Below, piece by piece: positions 32,950-39,847 of a DNA stretch of 64,000 bases. This DNA comes from Clostridia bacterium. GTDB lineage: Bacteria > Bacillota > Clostridia > Christensenellales > Borkfalkiaceae. Location: assembly GCA_017505465.1 (NCBI GenBank), contig JAFVPE010000030.1:124001-188000 (forward strand). Reading direction: 5' to 3'. The notes under the pieces are model-generated. The model searched no databases. It was not told where the DNA came from and saw only the letters and a program-made list of their open reading frames with translations. Positions within the stretch are counted from its first letter, which is position 1. Every line of letters starts with the position of its first letter. Both the position numbers and the translations under genes were made by a program.

Positions 32950-33612
32950 ATGATACGTCCCGACGAAATCATCCGTTCTAACCGCAAAACGTTGGCAATC
33001 TCCGTCGATCCGTTCGGCAGGTTGATTGTCCGTGCGCCAAAGCGCTGCGGGGAAGAGCGGATTTTTGCGTTTATACGGGAAAAAGAAGGGTGGATTTTAC
33101 GTCAAAAAGCAAAAATGCAGGGGGCAGGTATCTATTTACCGCCCGAAAATTTGAACGGTTACGAATTGCTACTGCTTGGCAAAAAGTATAAAATTATACT
33201 CACTGACACAAAACGAATCGTCGTGGACGATGAAAATTTATATCTGTTTTTACCACAAGAGAAGCCGAAAGAAAAACTCGTCAAATGGATAAAGGAAAAC
33301 GCGAAACGCATCTTCACTGCGGTCACGAAAAGAATGGCGGAAAGAATGCAAACGACTTTCAAATCGGTGACGGTGACGTCGGCAAAAGGCAGGTGGGGCT
33401 CGTGCTCCTTCAATAATGCGATACACTATTCCTTCCGCTTGCTTTATGCGCCGAAAGAGGTTGTCGATTACGTCGTCGTACACGAATTGGCGCACACCAA
33501 GCATAAAAACCACTCTGCATTGTTTTGGAACGAAGTGTCAAAATTCATTCCCGATTGGAAGGAAAAGCGAGCTTGGTTGAAAAACCGCGGTGCGTTGATG
33601 GAAATCTTTTGA
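32950..33612 (+). CDS. YgjP/WLM-type zinc metallopeptidase-domain protein
   Basis: A 220-residue protein of the YgjP-like (DUF45) family. The zinc-binding HExxH is HELAH at 178-182, with a further His at 188 in HSALFWNEV, and the GRWGSCS motif is at 148-154. The family belongs to the SprT/minigluzincin-like peptidases; substrates are mostly unknown. It starts four bases after galE with no clear SD, so it is likely translated by reinitiation. Confidence 0.85.
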   Translation: MIRPDEIIRSNRKTLAISVDPFGRLIVRAPKRCGEERIFAFIREKEGWILRQKAKMQGAGIYLPPENLNGYELLLLGKKYKIILTDTKRIVVDDENLYLFLPQEKPKEKLVKWIKENAKRIFTAVTKRMAERMQTTFKSVTVTSAKGRWGSCSFNNAIHYSFRLLYAPKEVVDYVVVHELAHTKHKNHSALFWNEVSKFIPDWKEKRAWLKNRGALMEIF

Positions 33613-33616
33613 GAGT

Positions 33617-33635
33617 AAAAGTGTTTAACACTTTT
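33617..33635 (+). terminator. Terminator or operator after the YgjP-like gene
   Basis: AAAAGTGT-TTA-ACACTTTT, eight pairs, four bases past the stop. The stem is A/T-rich and could also be an operator for the following smsC gene, whose promoter must lie right here. Confidence 0.5.
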
Positions 33636-33684
33636 TAGATTGCGGTATAAATAAGAGAGAATAAAAATTCCGAAAGAGGAAAGT

Positions 33685-34405
33685 ATGTTAGAATTAAGAA
33701 ACGTCGGCTACCGCGTGTCGGACGAGCTCGGCGAAAAAGCAAATACTCAAAAATATCAACTTGAAGTTGGATGATCGCTTCGTTGCCTTTACCGGACCGA
33801 ACGGGGGTGGCAAATCCACACTCGCCAAGGTGATTGCCGGCATCTATAAGCCCACGGAAGGTAAAATTTATTTCGACGGCGAAGATATTACCGACTTGTC
33901 GGTAACCGAGCGCGCGAACAAGGGCATTTCGTATGCCTTCCAACAGCCCGTGCGCTTTAAGGGCTTGACCGTGCGCGATCTCATCAACATCGCAGCAGGG
34001 AAAACCTTGAAGGTTTCCGACGCTTGTGCTTACCTTTCCGAAGTGGGTATGTGCGCAAGAGATTATATCGATAGAGAAGTGAATGCGTCCCTTTCGGGCG
34101 GCGAGCTTAAACGCATCGAAATCGCCACCATTTTGGCGCGTGGCACGAAGCTTTCCTTGTTCGACGAACCCGAAGCAGGTATCGACCTTTGGAGCTTTGG
34201 TAATCTTATCAAGGTATTCGAGAAAATGCACGAAAAAACGCAGGGGAGTATTCTCATTATCTCCCACCAAGAGCGTATTTTGAATATTGCGGACAAGATT
34301 GTCGTAATTGCGGACGGACAGGTGCAAAACGTCGGCGCAAAGGACGATATTTTGCCCAAATTGCTCGGCACGGAAGCGTGCCGTGTGCTCACGGATAAGA
34401 TGTAA
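33685..34405 (+). CDS. SufC-like ATPase of a minimal SUF (SmsC) system, apparent frameshift
   Basis: An ABC-type ATPase of the SufC family: Walker A GPNGGGKST, signature LSGGELKRIEIATIL, Walker B LSLFDEPEAGID and ISHQERIL. The start (ATG 33685, behind AGAGGAAAG) and the body are in different frames. Reading from the ATG gives MLELRNVGYRVSDELGEK and then runs to a stop at 33771; the body continues from the +1 frame as QILKNINLKLDDRF. Removing one A from the AAAAA run at 33734-33738 joins them perfectly. This suggests an indel in a homopolymer, by sequence error or real mutation. Combined length would be about 240 residues. With the smsB gene it forms the two-gene core of iron-sulfur assembly. 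Confidence 0.85.
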
Positions 34406-34420
34406 AGGGAGGGGGCAGGT

Positions 34421-35347
34421 ATGGATGCAATCGAAAAAGACTTGTTATTGCAGATCGCAGATTTGCACGGCACTCCCGAGGGCGCGTATAACATTCGCGG
34501 CAACAGTCAACTCGTGGGTAGAAACGTAACGGCAAACATCGACATCGTCACAAAAACGGACGGCAAATCGGGGATAGATATCTTCATCAAACCGGGCACG
34601 AAAAACGAGAGCGTGCACATTCCCGTCATCATTAGCAAAGCAGGCTTGCAAGAAGTCGTTTATAACGATTTCTATATCGGCGAGGGGGCGGACGTCGTTA
34701 TCGTAGCCGGGTGCGGCATTCACAATTCGAGCAGTGAATGCGCTACGTCCCAACACGACGGCGAGCACACCTTCTACGTCGGCAAAAATGCCAAGGTGAA
34801 ATACGTGGAGAAACACTACGGCACGGGGGACGGCAACGGTAAGAACGTAATGAACCCCACGACGGTGGTGCATTTGGACGAAGGCGCTTACATGGAAATG
34901 CAAAGTACGCAAATCAAAGGCGTGGACTCGACCAAGCGTTTGACGAAAGTGGATATGAAAGCGGGCGCGAACTTCATCGTAAAGGAAAAGCTCTATACCC
35001 ACGGCGAGCAGGTAGCGGACACCGATTTCATTATCGATATGAACGGCGAAGGCTGTAGCGCAGACGTTATGTCAAGATCGGTGGCGGCGGACAATTCCCG
35101 TCAGCATTTCGTTTCGACGATGAACGGCAATGCGCCTTGTCACGGGCATACGGAATGCGACGCCATCATTATGGATAACGCGGCGGTAACGGCAGCGCCC
35201 TGTCTTGCGGCGAACAACGTCGACGCGGAGCTTATCCACGAAGCGGCAATCGGAAAAATCGCAGGCGAACAGCTCATCAAATTGATGACGCTCGGCTTGA
35301 CGGAAAAGGAAGCGGAAGAGCAAATTATCAAGGGCTTCCTGCATTAA
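34421..35347 (+). CDS. SufB/SufD-family scaffold of a minimal SUF (SmsB) system
   Basis: A 308-residue SufB/SufD-family protein, shorter than SufB (about 470) or SufD (about 420), mostly beta-helix core in the middle and ending in the helical NVDAELIHEAAIGKIAGEQLIKLMTLGLTEKEAEEQIIKGFL. The pairing with a single SufC-like ATPase and no sufD, sufS or sufU nearby matches the reduced SMS system described in anaerobes and archaea, in which SmsB dimers replace SufBD. Cysteines that could hold a cluster include those in VVIVAGCGIHNSSSECATS. GGAGGG lies ahead of the ATG, 15 bases after smsC. Confidence 0.88.
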   Translation: MDAIEKDLLLQIADLHGTPEGAYNIRGNSQLVGRNVTANIDIVTKTDGKSGIDIFIKPGTKNESVHIPVIISKAGLQEVVYNDFYIGEGADVVIVAGCGIHNSSSECATSQHDGEHTFYVGKNAKVKYVEKHYGTGDGNGKNVMNPTTVVHLDEGAYMEMQSTQIKGVDSTKRLTKVDMKAGANFIVKEKLYTHGEQVADTDFIIDMNGEGCSADVMSRSVAADNSRQHFVSTMNGNAPCHGHTECDAIIMDNAAVTAAPCLAANNVDAELIHEAAIGKIAGEQLIKLMTLGLTEKEAEEQIIKGFLH

Positions 35348-35377
35348 TTTAGGAGAAGAATAAAGGAGTATATAGAA

Positions 35378-36754
35378 ATGAGTGAACTTGCATACAAAAG
35401 AACCAACGTTTACGAAGTAGCGGACGAAAAGCTTATGAAAGCAATTTTCGATTACGCGGAAGGCTATAAGACGTTCATTGACGAAGGCAAGACGGAAAGA
35501 GAAGCTTGCGCTTACGTGGTGGAAGCGGCGAAAAAGGCGGGCTATAAGCCCTTCGAATTCGGTATGAAGCTCAAAGCGGGCGATAAGGTATATTACGACA
35601 ACCGCGGCAAGAACGTTTACTTGCTCAAAATCGGCACGGCGGACGTAGCGAAGGACGGCGTTCGTATTATTGCATCCCACATTGACAGCCCTAGAATCGA
35701 CTTGAAGCAAGTGCCCTTGTATGAAACGGACGGCATTGCGTTCGGTAAAACCCATTATTACGGCGGTATCCGTAAGTATCAATGGGCGGCGATTCCCCTT
35801 GCGTTGCACGGCACGGTAGTGCTCGCAAACGGTGAAGCGCTCAACGTGAAGATCGGTGAAGACGAAGCGGATCCCGTATTCTACATTAGCGATTTGCTTC
35901 CCCACCTTGCGGCAAAGCAAAATGCAAAGCCCCTTGGCGAAGCAATCGGCGGCGAAGATCTCAACATTTGGTTCGGTAACGTTCCCTATACGGCGGCGGA
36001 AAATGATAAAGATAAGACGGTAAAGGAAAACTTGCTGAAAATTCTCAATGAGAAGTACGGCATTACGGAAGCGGATTTCCTTTCTGCGGAGCTTTCTCTC
36101 GTGCCTTCTTTCAAGGCGAAGGATATCGGCTTTGACCGCGCTTTGATTGGCGCATATGGACACGACGACAGAGTATGCTCCTATCCTGCATACACGGCGC
36201 TTTTCGACGAAGAATCGAACGAGCATACCGTTATGGTTATTCTTGCAGATAAGGAAGAAATCGGCAGCGAAGGGACGACGGGTATGCAATGCGCGCTCTT
36301 CACCGACCTTATCGATGAAATTGCAGCTTCCTTCGGCGTTACGTCCGCGGCGATCCGCGCACACTCTATGTGCCTTTCCGCAGACGTAAACGCAGGGTAC
36401 GATCCCAACTATCCCGAAGTTTGCGAAAAATTGAACTCCGCATACCTTTCCCACGGCGCAGGTATCACCAAATTCACGGGGGCTAGAGGTAAGAGCGGCT
36501 CGAATGATGCCAATGCGGAATACGTCGGCTACCTTCGCAAGCTTTTTGACGAAAACGGTGTTATTTGGCAAACGGGAGAAATGGGCAGAGTGGACGTCGG
36601 CGGCGGCGGTACGGTTGCGAAATATATCGCAAACATGAACATCGACACGATTGATATCGGCGTTCCCGTTATCTCGATGCACTCCCCGTACGAAGTCATT
36701 TCCAAAGCGGACTTGTACGAAAACTACCTTGCTTTCCGTGCGTTCATTAAATAA
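35378..36754 (+). CDS. M18-family zinc aminopeptidase
   Basis: A 458-residue M18 (aminopeptidase I) enzyme. The metal ligands fall in ASHIDSPRIDLK, YGHDDRVCSY, DKEEIGSEG and the late VISMHSPYE, all of which are intact. It trims N-terminal residues from peptides in the cytoplasm. AGGAG precedes the ATG by a suitable distance. It follows smsB by 30 bases and may share its transcript. A second, shorter M18 enzyme is encoded convergently at 37610, and an oligopeptide importer upstream, so peptide catabolism is a theme here. Confidence 0.93.
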   Translation: MSELAYKRTNVYEVADEKLMKAIFDYAEGYKTFIDEGKTEREACAYVVEAAKKAGYKPFEFGMKLKAGDKVYYDNRGKNVYLLKIGTADVAKDGVRIIASHIDSPRIDLKQVPLYETDGIAFGKTHYYGGIRKYQWAAIPLALHGTVVLANGEALNVKIGEDEADPVFYISDLLPHLAAKQNAKPLGEAIGGEDLNIWFGNVPYTAAENDKDKTVKENLLKILNEKYGITEADFLSAELSLVPSFKAKDIGFDRALIGAYGHDDRVCSYPAYTALFDEESNEHTVMVILADKEEIGSEGTTGMQCALFTDLIDEIAASFGVTSAAIRAHSMCLSADVNAGYDPNYPEVCEKLNSAYLSHGAGITKFTGARGKSGSNDANAEYVGYLRKLFDENGVIWQTGEMGRVDVGGGGTVAKYIANMNIDTIDIGVPVISMHSPYEVISKADLYENYLAFRAFIK

Positions 36755-36813
36755 GGAAAAAATAGGGTTAAAAAACAAAACGGGCACACCGTGTCCGCGT
36801 TGAATTAAAAAAC

Positions 36814-36848
36814 AACCGCCTTGCAAGTATCTTGCAAGGCGGTTTTTC
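36814..36848. terminator. Terminator between the M18 gene and the zinc-ribbon gene
   Basis: AACCGCCTTGCAAG-TAT-CTTGCAAGGCGGTT, fourteen perfect pairs, with a T-run after it, between convergent genes. Confidence 0.9.
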
Positions 36849-36857
36849 TATGTAGTT

Positions 36858-37601
36858 TTATTCCCACCAACAGAACTTTTCCGATTTCTTTCTTCTAAAC
36901 TTTTTCGCAAATAGCACGAAGGTGCTAATACTGCCGTTGAGATTCAAAAGGAACGCCAAGGAAATGAGAATGATGGATATCGTAGGCGTATCGGTGATTC
37001 GGAACATCAACAAGAAAAACTGTACGAAACTTTGCCAAGTCAAAAGCAGCATGGAAATAAACACAGTTTTCGACGAAATTTCTTTACTGCACAGCAAAAG
37101 CATAAAGATGATGCCGGCGGTAATTAGGTTGCAGGGGATAAAGTAGTTGTTGGCAAGCTTTTCCTTGTCCTGCAAAATAAAGCACAGTATTCCGCAAACG
37201 ATATTTAGGATAAGCACGCCGTTGCGATATCTTGAAAAGAATTTTTTTGCGCTCCTGGACGAGAGTGCAAACACAACGAAATAGCCAAAGATTAAAGCGG
37301 GGACGACGAAGTAGCTCCAAGGGATTCCCTTGGTCAGCACGTCAATCACTACGAGCGTTGCCGAGAGATTGCATATAAACACAAAAATCACGTTCCACGG
37401 CGTCAATTGATACCGTTCTTCACGCTCTAACCGCTTGATTTCTTTTTCATCGCGCGTTTCTTTGTTTTCGCCTGGGCGTGAAACTTCCGTCAACTCCGCC
37501 ACGGACGCAACGGGGTACGCATCTTCAAATTGATGTGTTCCGCAAGCGCAACGCACGGCGTCGTCTTCCAAAAGTTTGCCACAGTTTGGACAGTTTTTCA
37601 T
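36858..37601 (-). CDS. Zinc-ribbon membrane protein of unknown function
   Basis: A 247-residue protein. It opens with a four-cysteine zinc ribbon (CPNCGKLL...CACG, residues 4-22), then a charged segment, then about six predicted membrane spans from residue 70 and a basic C-terminus. I do not recognise the family; the zinc-ribbon plus membrane-domain layout is common among small bacterial proteins without assigned roles. The ATG at 37601 begins the zinc ribbon and lies 8 bases after the second M18 gene on the same strand, so the two are in one transcript. Confidence 0.75.
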   Translation of the reverse strand: MKNCPNCGKLLEDDAVRCACGTHQFEDAYPVASVAELTEVSRPGENKETRDEKEIKRLEREERYQLTPWNVIFVFICNLSATLVVIDVLTKGIPWSYFVVPALIFGYFVVFALSSRSAKKFFSRYRNGVLILNIVCGILCFILQDKEKLANNYFIPCNLITAGIIFMLLLCSKEISSKTVFISMLLLTWQSFVQFFLLMFRITDTPTISIILISLAFLLNLNGSISTFVLFAKKFRRKKSEKFCWWE

Positions 37602-37609
37602 AGGATACC

Positions 37610-38890
37610 TTATTCTACGCAAATTCCGTTTTCCGTGAAACGGAGGGTGGTTGCAAAATATGCCGACAAGCCTGAAATAAGAGACTCGTAGTCCTTCCAT
37701 GCAATGCATTCGCTCGCAGAGTGCATCGCAAGCTGCGCAAGCCCGATATCTGCGCCGGGCATACTCGCATGGCGCAGGATTGCCGAGCCGAGCGTCGCGC
37801 CGCTTTTAGCGTCTGAATGATTAAAGAAGCTTTGATGGGCTACGCCGGCATTATCAAATATCGTTTTGGCGATAGCGGACGAAACGGCATCCGTGACGTA
37901 CGCTTTGCCTGCGTGATGTTTGATAACGATGCCGCCACCGAGAACGGTTTTGTTCGTCGGGTCGGATTTTTCGGGGTGATTTGGATGTATGGCGTGCGCA
38001 TTGTCAATCGAAAGAAGGAAGGACGAAGCGAGCGCTTTATAGTATTCGTTGTCGTCAAAGCGCAAAGCATACGCAATGCGGCGAAGTACGTTTTCAAGGA
38101 AATCCCCGTCTGCGCCTTGTGCAGAAAGACTGCCCACTTCTTCGTTATCCAAACACGCAGCCACACAAATGCCGCTGCTTTCCGCGGAAGATAAAAGGGC
38201 TTGCAAGGAAGCGAAAATGCTCGTCAAATTGTCAATGCGGGGGGAAGCTAAAAACTCGTTATCCACCCCAAAGGTATAGGGCATGTCCGCGTTGGCGAGA
38301 AAAAGATCGTATGAAACGGCATTTTCACCGACGATTTTTTTCAAGATGGAATCGGCGTTAAAGGATTCACCTGAAAGGGCGCAAAGGGGAGAAAGATCTA
38401 CCTGCACACTGATGGGGAAACCGTCGTTTACGTTGCGGTTTTGATGAATGGCAAGGGACGGAATCGTTACCAAGAAGGGGGAAACAACGTTTTCCGAGCG
38501 CAAGATACTTCCCGTCCTTCTCACGACGCGCCCTGCGATATGTAAGGGTCTATCGAAGTAGGAATACAAAATACCGCCGCCGTATTTTTCGACGTTAAGC
38601 GTCGCGCAAACGCCCGATTGCTTTACGGGATTCTCTTTGAGCTTCAACGCAGGGGAATCGGTGTGCGCCGCGGCGATTTTATACGAGAAATCGTCGAGAC
38701 TGCCGACGGTAAAAGCAACGAGCGAGCTGCCGCCGCGAACGACGTAATATTTTCCGCCTTCACAAATGCTCCAATCATCCGCTTCCGATAATTTGGTGAA
38801 GCCGTGCGCTTCCAAAAGCTCCGCCGCGTTTTCACAAGCTTGATAAGCGGTGGGGGAAGTTCTCAAAAAGTTCATCAAAGTTTCTTTCAT
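37610..38890 (-). CDS. apeB: M18-family aminopeptidase, second copy
   Basis: A 426-residue M18 enzyme similar in length to aspartyl-type aminopeptidases (ApeB). The ligand regions are AAHTDSPALKLK, LDNEEVGS, SIDNAHAIHPNHPE and the late AMHSASE. The sequence is only distantly like the 35378 gene, so this is not a recent duplicate. It likely releases acidic N-terminal residues. AAAGGAA precedes the ATG and a TTGTCA-N17-TATACT promoter lies just upstream. Confidence 0.92.
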   Translation of the reverse strand: MKETLMNFLRTSPTAYQACENAAELLEAHGFTKLSEADDWSICEGGKYYVVRGGSSLVAFTVGSLDDFSYKIAAAHTDSPALKLKENPVKQSGVCATLNVEKYGGGILYSYFDRPLHIAGRVVRRTGSILRSENVVSPFLVTIPSLAIHQNRNVNDGFPISVQVDLSPLCALSGESFNADSILKKIVGENAVSYDLFLANADMPYTFGVDNEFLASPRIDNLTSIFASLQALLSSAESSGICVAACLDNEEVGSLSAQGADGDFLENVLRRIAYALRFDDNEYYKALASSFLLSIDNAHAIHPNHPEKSDPTNKTVLGGGIVIKHHAGKAYVTDAVSSAIAKTIFDNAGVAHQSFFNHSDAKSGATLGSAILRHASMPGADIGLAQLAMHSASECIAWKDYESLISGLSAYFATTLRFTENGICVE

Positions 38891-38926
38891 ATCCGAAATT
38901 CCTTTCGTGATTTTTTATTCCTTTAT

Positions 38927-38955
38927 AGTATAGCACACCTTGCGCAATTTGACAA
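38927..38955 (-). promoter_or_regulatory. Promoter of the second M18 gene
   Basis: On the minus strand: TTGTCA (38955-38950), 17-base spacer, TATACT (38932-38927). The rest of the 324-base gap up to 39118 is A/T-rich with nothing else I can name. Confidence 0.7.
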
Positions 38956-39118
38956 GTCTTTCGAGAAAATTCTGCAAAAGAATTCAGGGACTTACGCCCG
39001 TTTGACTCATTTTTGCGATCCTTTAAAAGTTTTTCGTCAAAAAAAGCGAAAAAAAGGTATTTGTTGGGATACTTTTGTGAAAAAATGGGGAAAATTTCTA
39101 AAAAAATAGTTACAAATC

Positions 39119-39187
39119 TTGACAATTAAATAGAGAATAGGATATAATAAAAATAGTTAATAAAGTTGTAGAACTTTAAACTTTATT
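39119..39187 (+). promoter_or_regulatory. Promoter and candidate operator of the MarR gene
   Basis: TTGACA at 39119-39124, 18-base spacer, TATAAT at 39143-39148. Just past the start site is AAAGTT-GTAG-AACTTT (39162-39177), nested with AATAAAGTT/AACTTTATT at 39159-39167 and 39179-39187. Such palindromes at the start of a MarR gene usually serve autoregulation. Confidence 0.65.
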
Positions 39188-39214
39188 GAGAGAACACACA
39201 GAGGAGAATAAATT

Positions 39215-39715
39215 ATGGCTTGCGCTAAAAAGGGAGCAAAAAAAGCAAAGGAAACAGAAAAGAACATCAAACATTTGAATGACGCATTCACAATATTAAA
39301 AAAAGCAGAATGTCTTGTTTTTTCCGATCCGAAAGGGTATTTTAGCGATACCGAACTTCGTTTGATTTCGGAAATTCTTTCCGCACAATATGAAGGCAGA
39401 CGTCTTATTTCTACACAAATTGCAAGTATGCTTGGGGTTACCCGTTCGGCGATCTCACAAATTGTAAATCGTTTGGAAGCAGAAGGTTACGTAAAACGCG
39501 TTGCGGACGACGTGGATAGAAAAATCGCATACATCGTAGTGACGGAAAAAACGCTTGCGGCCTATGAAAAGGAAATCAACGGATGTATTGCACTTATGAG
39601 TAGGGTAATCGAGCGTTATGGCGACGAAAAATTCGAAAAGATGCGCGAGCTTTTCACGGAATTTACTTCTATTGTGGAAGAAGAAAAGAAGAAGTGTTGC
39701 TGCAAAGGAAAATAA
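39215..39715 (+). CDS. MarR-family regulator with Cys-rich tail
   Basis: A 166-residue regulator with a winged helix (ISTQIASMLGVTRSAISQIVNRLEAEGYVKRVADDVDRK, about 68-106) flanked by dimerisation helices, as in MarR. The ends are unusual: a Lys/Ala-rich start (MACAKKGAKKAK) and a final KKKCCCKGK with three consecutive cysteines, which could sense oxidants or thiophilic metals. A palindrome overlaps its own start site, and another lies between it and the downstream ABC exporter gene, so it probably controls both. AGAGGAG precedes the ATG. Confidence 0.85.
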   Translation: MACAKKGAKKAKETEKNIKHLNDAFTILKKAECLVFSDPKGYFSDTELRLISEILSAQYEGRRLISTQIASMLGVTRSAISQIVNRLEAEGYVKRVADDVDRKIAYIVVTEKTLAAYEKEINGCIALMSRVIERYGDEKFEKMRELFTEFTSIVEEEKKKCCCKGK

Positions 39716-39724
39716 GCCGAATTG

Positions 39725-39754
39725 GGCGGGATGAGAAATCCCGCCTTCCCTTTT
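39725..39754 (+). terminator. Terminator after the MarR gene
   Basis: GGCGGGAT (39725-39732) pairs with ATCCCGCC (39738-39745), followed by a T-rich run. Confidence 0.65.
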
Positions 39755-39774
39755 CGGAAAATATTATCAAGTGT

Positions 39775-39793
39775 TTCACAATTCAGTTGTGAA
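39775..39793 (+). promoter_or_regulatory. Perfect inverted repeat ahead of the ABC exporter gene
   Basis: TTCACAAttcagTTGTGAA, seven pairs with a five-base centre, 55 bases before the exporter start. A likely operator; I see no strong consensus promoter beside it. Confidence 0.5.
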
Positions 39794-39847
39794 CAAAGTC
39801 GTGAGAGAATAAAAAAGTTTTCCCCATAAGAGGGAAAGGAGCAAGAT

